From NCBI GenBank assembly GCA_902475025.1, contig CABRXX010000014.1:1-56820 (forward strand): a DNA stretch of 56,820 nt, in the 5' to 3' direction. The notes beneath the pieces were generated by a model. The model made no database searches and was not told the DNA's origin. It saw nothing but the letters and a program-made list of their open reading frames with translations. Shown piece by piece: positions 7,918 to 16,079 of this stretch. The position numbers and the translations under genes are program-made. Source of the DNA: Merdiplasma sp905207905 (GTDB taxonomy: Bacteria; Bacillota; Clostridia; Lachnospirales; Lachnospiraceae). Each line of letters opens with the position of its first letter. Positions within the stretch are counted from its first letter, which is position 1.

Positions 7918-7946
7918 TTGCAAAATAGGCACATATTGTATATAAT
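7918..7946 (+). promoter_or_regulatory. Sigma-A promoter of the 7.95-8.47 kb transcript
   Basis: TTGCAA (7918-7923) and a perfect TATAAT (7941-7946) with a 17-bp spacer. The nearest downstream gene starts almost 300 nt away, so the transcript has a long leader. Confidence 0.75.
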
Positions 7947-8242
7947 AGAACTGTGAAAGGATGTGTGCCATTTTACAAAAGAAAGGAGGATTATAAAGTT
8001 CTTATCTGAATGCTCATTTCATGTCTATGAAATCTATTTGCGGATGTTCCCGCAGCTATTCAAGAAATCAGTGAGAGTCATTATCTGCCCCTAAAGTTGA
8101 TAAATAATACCACAAAACGCATCTTTTCGCAATGTGAAAAATCTAAATTTTTTAGAAAATTTCCCGCTCTGCCCGGTGTTGCAGGAAATAATATATCACA
8201 GACAGGCGCCTTTCGCAGGGCTGGGAATCAGGGGAAACAAAG
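7947..8242 (+). other. Long structured 5' leader or small RNA, function unknown
   Basis: About 290 nt of transcribed, apparently non-coding sequence follow a strong promoter. It contains an AAAGGAGGA box near 7982-7990 with no fitting long frame behind it, then a perfect hairpin ATTTCAT-gtct-ATGAAAT (8016-8033), a second TGCGG-N6-CCGCA (8039-8054), a possible ATTATC/GATAA pairing, and an AT-rich TCTAAATTTTTTAGA dyad near 8140. I recognise no known riboswitch or T-box signature. An 18-codon frame starts at 8021 but lacks a good ribosome binding site. Confidence 0.35.
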
Positions 8243-8467
8243 ATGAGGAGAAATGATGAACAGGATCAGGAGGGGAAAGCGCTTTTTGGCGAACTGGCTC
8301 AGTATGAAAAGAGAGGATGCCGCTTTTATTTAAATGGCCGTCCTGCCAGACCCGGAAAGATCGTTTCCGCATGCCTGAGGGAAAATGCCACCTATATGCG
8401 GGAGTTTGTCAGCGATGAAAAAGACCATATCAGAGGAATTAATTTTATCAGAATAAAAGAAAAATAA
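8243..8467 (+). CDS. Small hypothetical protein
   Basis: A 74-residue basic, probably cytoplasmic protein with no signal peptide or membrane segment. I do not recognise a named domain. The central stretch (RFYLNGRPARPGKIVSACL, then ATYMREFVSDEKDHIRGINF) has the look of a compact conserved alpha/beta domain rather than random translation, and codon use resembles neighbouring genes. The start is supported by GGGG at 8231-8234, 8 nt upstream of the ATG. It is the only gene downstream of the strong 7918 promoter and its long leader. No function is proposed. Confidence 0.6.
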   Translation: MRRNDEQDQEGKALFGELAQYEKRGCRFYLNGRPARPGKIVSACLRENATYMREFVSDEKDHIRGINFIRIKEK

Positions 8468-8506
8468 AAGATCTTCTGGCAGCAGGATTTCCCCGGATGC
8501 AGAAAA

Positions 8507-8534
8507 AATGAATCTTTTATGAATCTTTTATGAA
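8507..8534 (-). promoter_or_regulatory. Three direct hexamers at 11-bp spacing, PhoP-box-like
   Basis: On the minus strand the sequence reads TTCATA-N5-TTCATA-N5-TTCATT, i.e. hexamers beginning every 11 bp (plus-strand starts 8507, 8518, 8529). This geometry and sequence fit response-regulator direct repeats such as the Gram-positive PhoP consensus as I recall it (TT[ACT]A[CT]A repeats). It lies 5 bp upstream of the -35 of the GH18 gene. The repeats are real; the factor is a guess. Confidence 0.35.
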
Positions 8535-8538
8535 ATTG

Positions 8539-8567
8539 CTGACGAAACCTGTTTTTACTGCTATACT
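8539..8567 (+). promoter_or_regulatory. Promoter of the GH18 gene (extended -10)
   Basis: CTGACG (8539-8544), 17-bp spacer, TATACT (8562-8567) preceded by TG in the extended -10 position (TGCTATACT). It lies 35 bp upstream of the start codon, immediately downstream of the direct repeats. Confidence 0.55.
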
Positions 8568-8601
8568 TACCAGGGAATAGCTTGTGCCCGGGAGGTAAAA
8601 T

Positions 8602-10326
8602 ATGCAGGAAAACAAAAGAAGCAAACGCAGAGGAAATGCGGCAGGCCCTGTTTTTTTGGCGTTGGTGGTGATACTGGCCGCAGCGGCCGTTTTTTTGATA
8701 CAGCGGTATATGCCAACAAAGGAACGGATGACTCCAGAAGCGTATTTTGGAGCAGTCGAAGAAAATCAGGTAGTGCTGGTGCTTCAGGATCATCTGGCGG
8801 AGCAGAAGGGACTTTTGGAGGATCAGGGGCTGTATCTGAATTATGAGCTGGTTCGGGATGAGATCAATTCCAGGTTTTACTGGGATGAGCCAAACGGGCA
8901 GATGATCTTTACCACTGCCCTGGAGACGTATGATATTCCAGTGGACAGCGCTGCTTATACCGTTGACGGAGAAAGCCGGGAGTATGAGCGGCCGATTGTG
9001 ATCCGCAGGGATGGAACTTTGTATCTGTCAGCAGATTTTCTTCAGCTTTTTACGAACCTGGAGTGGTCTTTGACAGAGGAAGAGGGGATTTACCATGGCC
9101 TTCTGCGATATCAGTGGGGAACTCAGAGAAGGGCGACAGCCAGAAAGACAGTACCTGTTCGATATCAGGGTGGTATCAAAAGCCCTATTCTGACAGAGCT
9201 TCAGGCCGGAGATAGCGTACAGGTGTTGGAGGAGTTTGAGAACTGGCTGGAGGTGGTGACGCCGGACGGCTATGTGGGCTATGTGTCAAAACGCGGAGTC
9301 GGAGAGATCCAGGAGACAGAGGTGACCAGAGAATTTCAGGAGGTGGAGTACACCAGCCTGACCCGGGAAGAAAAGATTAATCTGGTGTGGCATCAGATCG
9401 ACTATGAGGAGGCCAATCAGTATCTGAGCGAGGATATCGCAGACATGACCGGAGTGAATGTGATCTCCCCCACCTGGTTTTCCGTGTTGGACAATGAGGG
9501 CGCCATCAGTTCTTTCGGGGATGTGGAATACGTAAAGACTGCTCATGAGGCAGGTCTGGAGGTCTGGGGGCTGATCAACAATTTCAGCCCGGAGGTAGAT
9601 ACCACGACCCTTCTTGCGTCCACCGCAGCCAGGCGGAGAATGGCGGATACGCTGGTCAGTGAAGCTAAGAGGCTGGATATAGAGGGGATCAATCTGGATT
9701 TTGAGTATATTAAGGAGGAGTGCGGCTACAGCTATGTGCAGTTTGTGCGGGAGCTGTCCATTGCCTGCCGGAAAAATAATCTGGTGCTTTCTGTGGATGT
9801 GCCTGTGCCCATGGATTTTAATCAGCATTTTAACCGGAAGGAACTGGGGACCGTGGCGGATTATGTGATCGTCATGGGATATGATGAACACTATGCAGGT
9901 TCTGAGACTGCCGGCAGCGTGGCCTCTTTAAGTTTTGAAGAGAACGGTATCACAGAGACCCTCAAGGCGGTTCCGGCAGAGAAGATCATCAGCGGAGTGC
10001 CTTTTTACACCAGAATCTGGTATACGGTATATAACGAGGACGGAACCACCACAGTGACCAGCGAGGCACTGAGTATGGAGAGTGTGGACAAGACACTGAA
10101 AACCTACGGCCTTACGCCGGAATGGAATGAGGAGACTTCCCAGTATTACACCGCCTGGGTTGCAGAGGACGGTACCCTTTGTGAGATCTGGATTGAGGAT
10201 GAGGAATCTTTGGCGCTGAAAGCCGGATTGGTGGGAACCTATGATCTGGGAGGAATCGCAGCCTGGGTGCTTGGCTCTGAGAAGGCCTCAATATGGCCGG
10301 TGCTTCAGAAAGGAATCTCGGGTTAG
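8602..10326 (+). CDS. Membrane-anchored SH3 / glycoside hydrolase family 18 protein
   Basis: A 574-residue protein: basic N-terminus, one membrane anchor (residues about 15-34, LALVVILAAAAVFLI), a copper-amine-oxidase-N-like or stalk region (about 45-170), a bacterial SH3 domain (about 176-232, ending in NWLEVVTPDGYVGYVSK), then a GH18 barrel. The GH18 active-site strand reads IEGINLDFEYI, with the putative acid Glu368 and Asp366 present; the outer acidic positions are changed to E and N, as in spore-type YaaH/SleL-like relatives. The conserved YDEH and late W-containing strands are also present. It probably binds and trims peptidoglycan or another N-acetylglucosamine polymer on the outer face of the membrane. 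It has its own promoter and upstream direct repeats. The exact substrate is not deducible. Confidence 0.85.
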   Translation: MQENKRSKRRGNAAGPVFLALVVILAAAAVFLIQRYMPTKERMTPEAYFGAVEENQVVLVLQDHLAEQKGLLEDQGLYLNYELVRDEINSRFYWDEPNGQMIFTTALETYDIPVDSAAYTVDGESREYERPIVIRRDGTLYLSADFLQLFTNLEWSLTEEEGIYHGLLRYQWGTQRRATARKTVPVRYQGGIKSPILTELQAGDSVQVLEEFENWLEVVTPDGYVGYVSKRGVGEIQETEVTREFQEVEYTSLTREEKINLVWHQIDYEEANQYLSEDIADMTGVNVISPTWFSVLDNEGAISSFGDVEYVKTAHEAGLEVWGLINNFSPEVDTTTLLASTAARRRMADTLVSEAKRLDIEGINLDFEYIKEECGYSYVQFVRELSIACRKNNLVLSVDVPVPMDFNQHFNRKELGTVADYVIVMGYDEHYAGSETAGSVASLSFEENGITETLKAVPAEKIISGVPFYTRIWYTVYNEDGTTTVTSEALSMESVDKTLKTYGLTPEWNEETSQYYTAWVAEDGTLCEIWIEDEESLALKAGLVGTYDLGGIAAWVLGSEKASIWPVLQKGISG

Positions 10327-10565
10327 AAATAGAGCCGGAAAGCCTTTGACAGGACGCTGGGCCTGGAGGCTTTGGGACTGTCAGAGAAAGAGGCAGGAAG
10401 CTTTTGGGAAGGATTGGCAGCGCTTGCGGCAGTCCTCACAGTGAGAGAAAACAAAAAACAGCAGAAAGCGTTCTTCTGCGTACAGGCAGCAGGGATGGAG
10501 ACCGGAAGGGGCAGTTCGGGACTTCATGCCTGCTGAAGTATACAAAAGAACCGGGGGAGAAGAGC

Positions 10566-11249
10566 ATGTTGGGAACGATTGTAAATACAGGAACTATTTT
10601 AGCGGGAAGTTTGATCGGCAGTCAGGTGAAAAAGGGAATCAAGCCTCAATATCAGGAAACGCTTTTTCATGCCATGGGATTGGCGGCCACAGCCCTTGGC
10701 ATCAACGCAGTGACTCAGAATATGCCGAACAGCCGATATCCGGTGTTGTTTATCATCAGCCTGGCAGCAGGGAGTCTTCTGGGAACCATTCTGGATCTGG
10801 ACGGAAAATTTCAGAAACTGATATCCAGAGTCTCAGGCAAAGGACTGGGGCAGGGACTTTCCACTGCAGTGCTCCTGTTTTGTATCGGTACCTTGTCTAT
10901 TCTTGGTCCCATTGAGAGCGCTGTGAATGGGGACAATACCTATCTTTTTACTAATGCCACACTGGATTTTGTGACTTCTATGGTGCTTGCTTCCGCATAC
11001 GGAATCGGGATCGCCATTGCGGCGGGAGTGCTGTTTTGCTGGCAGGGAAGCATTTTTTTGTGTGCCGGATTTCTGGCCGATTTTCTTACGCCGGAGCTGC
11101 TGACGGAGATTTCCGTTGTGGGAGGCATCCTCATCGCCAGCTCAGGGCTTTCCATCCTGAAGATCAAGGATTGCAAAACTCTGAATATGCTTCCGGCTCT
11201 GCTGATGCCGATACTCTGGTTTCTGGTAAAAGGTCTGTTTGGGATGTAG
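10566..11249 (+). CDS. DUF554 family membrane protein
   Basis: A 227-residue polytopic membrane protein of the DUF554 (YdfK/YqgA) family, recognised from the N-terminus MLGTIVNTGTILAGSLIG, the later LLFCIGTLSILGPIES and the TNATLDFVTSMVLAS segment. Six or seven hydrophobic helices are apparent. The start at 10566 matches the family and has GGGGGAGAAG just upstream. The biochemical role of the family is not established; a transport function is often guessed. The 239 bp before it contain no gene I can support. Confidence 0.88.
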   Translation: MLGTIVNTGTILAGSLIGSQVKKGIKPQYQETLFHAMGLAATALGINAVTQNMPNSRYPVLFIISLAAGSLLGTILDLDGKFQKLISRVSGKGLGQGLSTAVLLFCIGTLSILGPIESAVNGDNTYLFTNATLDFVTSMVLASAYGIGIAIAAGVLFCWQGSIFLCAGFLADFLTPELLTEISVVGGILIASSGLSILKIKDCKTLNMLPALLMPILWFLVKGLFGM

Positions 11250-11380
11250 AGGACGTCAGGGACAGAGGATGCTGTTTTTTGTATGCAGATATCAGAGCGG
11301 GGGCAGAACGGTTTTCATGGAGAATATGAGGTTTGGAGAAAGCGCAAAAGAGGCAGGGAGGATCGGACTGGAGAGCGGAC

Positions 11381-12856
11381 ATGGAACAGAGTTTATATGA
11401 AGAATTGATCAGATACAGCAAGACGGAGGTTTATCCCTTTCACATGCCGGGACATAAGCGGCGTTTGGGAGGGTTTGCAGACCCCTTTTCTTTTGACATT
11501 ACGGAGATTGAAGGTTTTGATAATCTTCACCATGCGGAGGGGATTCTGTTAAAGGCCCAGCAAAGGGCGGCGGACCTTTTTGGGGCGGAGGAGACCCATT
11601 TTCTGGTAAATGGAAGTACGTCCGGCATCCTGAGCGCCATAGGAGCCTGCGCGCCAAAGGGAAAGCTTCTTATGACCAGGAACAGCCATAAGGCAGCCTA
11701 TCACGGTCTGTTTTTAAACCGGCTGGAGGCGGTGTATCTGTACCCGGGAGAGGGAAGGGAAGAGACAGAGCGTATTCTGTCAAGGGAACCTCAGATACAG
11801 GCAGTGTATCTGACAGCGCCTATTTATGAGGGGATTCTTCCGGATGTAAAAGGGATTTTGGAGGCGGCTCACAATTTCGGGCTTCCGGTAATTGTGGATG
11901 AGGCTCACGGAGCCCATTTTGGTATGCATCCTATTTTTCCGCCCTCTGCGGTAGCTTTAGGGGCGGATCTGGTGATCCAGAGCGTTCATAAGACGCTGCC
12001 CTCCCTGACCCAGACAGCGCTGCTGCACGTAAACGGTTCGTTGGTGGACCGCAGACGGCTGTGTCAGATGTTGGGCGTCTACCAGAGCAGCAGTCCCAGC
12101 TATGTTTTGATGGCAAGTATTGACCGTTGTGTAGGGCTGCTTAAGGAGCGGGGAACCGCTCTTTTTGATACATTTGCCAGAGAACTTATAGATTTTTACG
12201 GTCGCATGAAAGGGCTGCGGCATCTTTGCCTTCTTAAGAATCAGGATCCCTCTAAGATCCTGATCTGCGGAAGGAAGAAAGGCCTTACCGGCAGGGATAT
12301 TGGCCGCTTTTTGCGGCAGGAATACCATCTGGAGTTGGAGATGGAGACAAGGGACTACGCGCTGGCACTGGCTTCTGTGGGAGACAGCCCGGAGGGATTT
12401 CGTCGTCTGGGAGACGGGATTTTGGATCTGGACAGCCGTCTTGGGAGCGGAACATACCAGGCGAAGGGAGAGCGGTGTCACGCTGCGTTTGCACCGGGTG
12501 AAGGATTCAGAAAGGATACGGAGGCATCTGGCGGCAAAGCGTTGGACGAAATGGCGGAGCAATCCGGCGGACTGGAGGGGCCGGGGACTTCCTTTGTTCT
12601 GAACAATGAGGCGGTTATGACGATCTGGGAGGCAGATCAAAGTCCCAAGAGACAGGTTGCCCTGGAAGATTCCGAGGGAAGCATCTGTGGGGAATATCTG
12701 TATCTGTATCCGCCGGGCGTGCCGCTGGCAGTACCCGGAGAGAGAATCAGCCGGGAACTGCTGGAGAAGGTTCTTCAGTACAGAGACATGGACTGGTATC
12801 TTCAGGGGCTGGAGGATCCTAAGATGGAGAAGATCTGGGTGGCTGCAAATGAATGA
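11381..12856 (+). CDS. Orn/Lys/Arg decarboxylase family PLP enzyme
   Basis: A 491-residue fold-type I PLP enzyme of the Orn/Lys/Arg decarboxylase major-domain family, the short Gram-positive form related to SpeA/YaaO. Motifs: HMPGHKR (residues 21-27), VNGSTSGILSAI (77-88), NSHKAAYHG, the cofactor aspartate in VDEAHGAHFG (172-181), and the Schiff-base lysine in QSVHKTLPSLTQ (Lys204). Start 11381 was chosen because the protein begins at the family N-terminus (SLYEELIRYS) and GGAGAG precedes it; a TTG at 11333 in the same frame is a weaker choice. Next to the guanylate-kinase-like gene and holB this matches the Bacillus yaaO-tmk-holB neighbourhood. Substrate choice between lysine, arginine and ornithine cannot be read. 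Residues about 375-420 form a loose, poorly conserved insert before the C-terminal domain. Confidence 0.88.
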   Translation: MEQSLYEELIRYSKTEVYPFHMPGHKRRLGGFADPFSFDITEIEGFDNLHHAEGILLKAQQRAADLFGAEETHFLVNGSTSGILSAIGACAPKGKLLMTRNSHKAAYHGLFLNRLEAVYLYPGEGREETERILSREPQIQAVYLTAPIYEGILPDVKGILEAAHNFGLPVIVDEAHGAHFGMHPIFPPSAVALGADLVIQSVHKTLPSLTQTALLHVNGSLVDRRRLCQMLGVYQSSSPSYVLMASIDRCVGLLKERGTALFDTFARELIDFYGRMKGLRHLCLLKNQDPSKILICGRKKGLTGRDIGRFLRQEYHLELEMETRDYALALASVGDSPEGFRRLGDGILDLDSRLGSGTYQAKGERCHAAFAPGEGFRKDTEASGGKALDEMAEQSGGLEGPGTSFVLNNEAVMTIWEADQSPKRQVALEDSEGSICGEYLYLYPPGVPLAVPGERISRELLEKVLQYRDMDWYLQGLEDPKMEKIWVAANE

Positions 12857-12947
12857 AAAGGACATTCCGTTTATTTTGAGAGCTGAGAACTCAGACCAGA
12901 GTCCGGCGAAGCTGCCAGGGGAAGGAGAACGAATAGGAACGGACGAT

Positions 12948-13544
12948 ATGGGAAAAATATTTTATATTATGGGAAAAAGCGCTACTGGTAAGGATACTAT
13001 TTATCAGGAGCTTCTTGAGCGCAAAGAGCTGGGGCTTAACCGGCTGATCCCCTATACCACCAGGCCCATTCGGGCAAAGGAGACGGAAGGAGTGGAATAT
13101 CACTTTGTGGGGGAAGAAAAGCTGCAGGAGTTTTTGGATAAAGGCAGAGTGATTGAACTGCGGGAATACGATACCATTCATGGAATTTGGAAATATTTTA
13201 CTGTGGATGATGAGACCATGGATCTGGAGAAGCAGGATTATCTGGCCATCGGCACCCTGGTTTCTTATGGGAGAATGGTGGAATATTATGGAAAGAACCG
13301 GGTGATTCCCATTTACATAGAGGTGGAGGATGGGGAAAGACTGGAGCGTGCTTTGAAACGGGAGAAAAAGCAGACTGTGCCAAAGTATGAGGAGCTGTGT
13401 CGCAGATTTTTGGCAGATCAGAAAGATTTTTCAGATCAGAAGCTGGAAGCTGCGGGAATCGGACATCGTTTCTCCAATAATGGGGACCGGCAGCAGTGCA
13501 TGGAGGCGGCGGCGGCATACATCCTTTCCCAGAAAGAAGCGTAG
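12948..13544 (+). CDS. Guanylate-kinase-like nucleoside monophosphate kinase
   Basis: A 198-residue P-loop protein. The start at 12948 is preferred over an in-frame ATG at 12849, because the protein then begins MGKIFYIMGKSATGKDT, directly at the P-loop (GKSATGKD, residues 9-16), with AGGA 9 nt upstream. The nucleotide-monophosphate-binding segment TTRPIRAKETEGVEYHFV and the late RFLADQKDF resemble guanylate kinases. It sits where thymidylate kinase sits in the Bacillus yaaO-tmk-holB block. It is shorter and more divergent than a housekeeping Gmk, so it may be a second, specialised paralogue; whether GMP is the true substrate is uncertain. Confidence 0.8.
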   Translation: MGKIFYIMGKSATGKDTIYQELLERKELGLNRLIPYTTRPIRAKETEGVEYHFVGEEKLQEFLDKGRVIELREYDTIHGIWKYFTVDDETMDLEKQDYLAIGTLVSYGRMVEYYGKNRVIPIYIEVEDGERLERALKREKKQTVPKYEELCRRFLADQKDFSDQKLEAAGIGHRFSNNGDRQQCMEAAAAYILSQKEA

Positions 13545-13760
13545 CTGTACCAAGAGGCGTTGCCCCCGCACAGAGATGCTGCAGGTGATGAGGCAGCCGG
13601 ACCAGGGATGGGATCAGAACTGCGGCGGAAAAACAGAATCCCGGAAGAGGGAAAGGGCCGGGAAGCGGGGGTTTCTTTCGGATATAGTTTACTTTATAAT
13701 GCAAATATGGTATTCTTATTGTGAATTATTGTGTGTTTTTGTGAGAGGCTTTGATCCGGG

Positions 13761-13811
13761 CAGCATTCGTCAAATAGCAGCATAAGTGCGGCTGCTATTT
13801 GGCGAATGCTG
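13761..13811. repeat. Long near-perfect hairpin in the gap before holB
   Basis: AGCATTCGTCAAATAGCAGC (13762-13781) pairs with GCTGCTATTTGGCGAATGCT (13791-13810) with a single T-G wobble and a 9-nt loop; one more C-G pair extends it on each side. No T-run follows on either side, so a classical terminator is unlikely. The rest of the 338-bp gap (13545-13882) holds a weak promoter candidate (TTTCTT, 17 bp, TATAAT at 13695-13700) and no gene I can see. Confidence 0.65.
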
Positions 13812-13882
13812 GCGGAAATAAAAATACGGATGTTACAGGCACAGTGGATACGGCGGTAAGATCCCTCTGGGAGGTGACGTAA

Positions 13883-14872
13883 ATGTCAGGATTTAACAGT
13901 ATAATTGGACATGAGCAGATGATTTCGCATTTGGAGCATGCGATTCAGTCAGATAAGGTGAGTCACGCATATTTATTTCAGGGGGAAGCCGGCTCCGGGA
14001 AACGGATGATGGCAGATGCCTTTGCTATGGCTCTTCAGTGCGAGGCTGGAGGGGTGGAGGGCTGCGGCACCTGTCATTCCTGCCATCAGGCAATCAGCCG
14101 CAATCATCCGGATATTATCTATGTGACTCATGAAAAGCCAAACAGTATCGGGGTGGATGAGATCCGGGATCAGCTTGTAAATGATATCCAGATCAAGCCA
14201 TACAATGGAAAATATAAAATTTATATTGTGGCAGAAGCGGAGAAGATGACTCTTCAGGCGCAGAATGCCCTGTTAAAAACGCTGGAGGAGCCTCCTGCTT
14301 ATGGGGTGATCCTTTTGCTTACCAGGAACGCATCTGTGTTGTTGGACACCATTCGCTCCCGCTGTGTGCTTCTGAATGTAAAGCCGGTGCCGGATGAGAA
14401 AGTAAAACGGTATCTGATGGAGAAACTGGAGATTCCGGATTACCAGGCTGATATCTGTGTGGCTTTTGCCCAGGGAAATATTGGGAAAGCAGCTATGCTG
14501 GCTGTGTCAGAAAATTTTAATGCGATTAAGGCGGCAGCCCTGCATCTGGCGGCCCATGTAAAAGATATGGATCTTAACGAGGTGATTGCTGCGGTGAAGG
14601 GAGTGGTTCCCTATAAGATCGAGGTGCAGGATTATCTGGACATTCTGGCAGTATGGTACCGGGATGTGCTGTATTTTAAGGCGACCAGAGATATAGAGGG
14701 CCTTGTGTTTAAAGATCAGTTAAAAAATATCCGTCAGAATGCCAGCATCAGTTCCTATGAAGGGCTGGAGCTGATACAGCAGGCCTTAGAGACAGCTAAG
14801 ACCAGGCTCAATGCCAATGTAAACTTTGAGCTTACCATAGAGCTGCTGTTTTTGACAATGAAAGAAAATTAG
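13883..14872 (+). CDS. holB: DNA polymerase III subunit delta prime
   Basis: A 329-residue clamp-loader subunit. The AAA+ domain has a modified P-loop GEAGSGKR (residues 34-41), a zinc-binding cysteine set (C53, then CGTCHSC at 61-67), the motif AEAEKMTLQAQNALLKTLEEPP, and SRC in TIRSRCVLL as in DnaX/HolB proteins. With tau/gamma and delta it loads the beta clamp during replication. GGGAGG stands 7 nt before the ATG. It heads the conserved holB-yaaT-trmN6-rsmI block and is separated from the upstream kinase-like gene by 338 bp containing a hairpin. Confidence 0.92.
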   Translation: MSGFNSIIGHEQMISHLEHAIQSDKVSHAYLFQGEAGSGKRMMADAFAMALQCEAGGVEGCGTCHSCHQAISRNHPDIIYVTHEKPNSIGVDEIRDQLVNDIQIKPYNGKYKIYIVAEAEKMTLQAQNALLKTLEEPPAYGVILLLTRNASVLLDTIRSRCVLLNVKPVPDEKVKRYLMEKLEIPDYQADICVAFAQGNIGKAAMLAVSENFNAIKAAALHLAAHVKDMDLNEVIAAVKGVVPYKIEVQDYLDILAVWYRDVLYFKATRDIEGLVFKDQLKNIRQNASISSYEGLELIQQALETAKTRLNANVNFELTIELLFLTMKEN

Positions 14873-14906
14873 CGTTACAAAAAAGGATGACTGGAGATAG
14901 AGACAG

Positions 14907-16079
14907 ATGGTAAAGATAGTTGGAGTGCGTTTCCGGAATGCCGGAAAAGTCTATTATTTTGACCCAAAGGATTATAAGATCAAGCCCGGGGATCATGTGA
15001 TCGTAGAGACTGCCCGGGGCATTGAGTACGCCACAGTTTCCGGGAAAGTGCAGGAGGTGGCAGACCATAAGGTGGTTCAGCCCTTAAAACCAGTGATTCG
15101 GGTGGCTAATGCAGAAGATGATGCCAGGGCAAAGCGGAATCGGGAGAAGGAGCGGGAGGCTATGGCCATCTGCAAGGAGAAGATCCGCAAGCACAATTTG
15201 GATATGAAGCTCATTGACGCAGAGTATACCTTTGACAATAACAAAGTGTTGTTTTATTTTACGGCGGACGGCCGTATTGATTTTAGAGAGTTGGTAAAGG
15301 ATCTGGCGGCAGTATTCCGCACCAGGATTGAGCTGCGTCAGATCGGTGTCCGAGATGAGACCAAGATTTTGGGGGGCGTGGGAATCTGCGGACGGCCGCT
15401 TTGCTGCAGCACCTTTCTCTCTGAGTTTGCCCCTGTATCTATTAAGATGGCAAAGGAACAGAATCTTTCCCTGAATCCCACCAAGATTTCCGGGGTTTGC
15501 GGACGCTTAATGTGCTGCCTGAAAAATGAGGAGGAGACGTATGAGTATCTTCACAGCAAGCTGCCGGGGATCGGAGATACCGTCACAACCATTACCGGAC
15601 TTCAGGGAGAGGTGGCCAGTGTGAACGTGCTGCGCCAGAAGGTGAAGGTTCTGGTGGATGTGGATGATGAGAAGGAGCTTCAGGAGTATGATGTAAAGGA
15701 TCTGAAGTTCAAACCAAGACGGAAAAAAGAAAAAAACAGCAATTCCAATAATGGAAATTCTAACCGGAGCAATTCGGAGAAGGGTTCCGGAAAAGACCGG
15801 GAAGAGAAAGAAAACGCTCGTCAGAGCCGTGAAGACCGAGAGAATGCCCGCCAGAGCCGTGAGGCGAGAGAAAATTCCTTCCAGGGCCGTGAAGACCGAG
15901 AGAATGCCCGCCAGAACCGGGAGGAGAGGGAGAATTCTCGCCAGAATCGGGAATTTAGGGAGCGCAGAAAACGGGCTTCCAAAAATAGTATTCAGGATCA
16001 GGAAGAGAGGGAACTTCAGGAGCTGGAAGCTCTGGAGCAGAAGGAGAGCCGTTCCCGGCTGGAGGATGATCAGATATGA
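14907..16079 (+). CDS. yaaT: PSP1-domain protein YaaT/RicT with a repetitive charged tail
   Basis: A 390-residue RicT (YaaT) homologue. In Bacillus it joins RicA and RicF in an iron-sulfur-containing complex that promotes RNase Y-dependent mRNA maturation, sporulation and competence. The PSP1 domain is clear: the iron-sulfur-ligand region GVGICGRPLCCSTFL and VCGRLMCCLKNEEETYEYL are present. After about residue 275 the protein continues into a low-complexity asparagine/serine stretch, then five 10-residue repeats of the type ARQSREDREN (residues 304-353), then a charged coiled-coil-like end. The tail is absent from the Bacillus protein. The stop overlaps the next gene by 4 bp, so the two are translationally coupled. 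Confidence 0.9.
   Translation: MVKIVGVRFRNAGKVYYFDPKDYKIKPGDHVIVETARGIEYATVSGKVQEVADHKVVQPLKPVIRVANAEDDARAKRNREKEREAMAICKEKIRKHNLDMKLIDAEYTFDNNKVLFYFTADGRIDFRELVKDLAAVFRTRIELRQIGVRDETKILGGVGICGRPLCCSTFLSEFAPVSIKMAKEQNLSLNPTKISGVCGRLMCCLKNEEETYEYLHSKLPGIGDTVTTITGLQGEVASVNVLRQKVKVLVDVDDEKELQEYDVKDLKFKPRRKKEKNSNSNNGNSNRSNSEKGSGKDREEKENARQSREDRENARQSREARENSFQGREDRENARQNREERENSRQNREFRERRKRASKNSIQDQEERELQELEALEQKESRSRLEDDQI
15816..15965 (+). repeat. Five in-frame 30-bp tandem repeats in yaaT
   Basis: Five consecutive 30-bp units encode ARQSREDREN-type decapeptides (ARQSREDREN, ARQSREAREN, SFQGREDREN, ARQNREEREN, SRQNREFRER). Units 1 and 3 share long identical nucleotide stretches (cgtgaagaccgagagaatgc), so recent expansion or gene conversion is likely and copy number may vary between strains. 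Confidence 0.85.

Noticed and set aside
8021..8074. An 18-codon cysteine-containing frame (MSMKSICGCSRSYSRNQ) in the leader at 8 kb.
   Set aside because: The AGGAGG box is more than 30 nt away and the start lies inside a hairpin, so translation is doubtful.
10327..10565. A plausible-looking frame between the GH18 and DUF554 genes (TLGLEALGLSEKEAGSF and onward).
   Set aside because: It has no start codon or ribosome binding site and no known similarity; treated as non-coding, although a degraded gene cannot be excluded.
15816..15965. Regular 30-bp repeats that at first resemble a CRISPR array.
   Set aside because: The units are adjacent with no spacers, stay in frame within yaaT and encode decapeptides; no cas genes are present.
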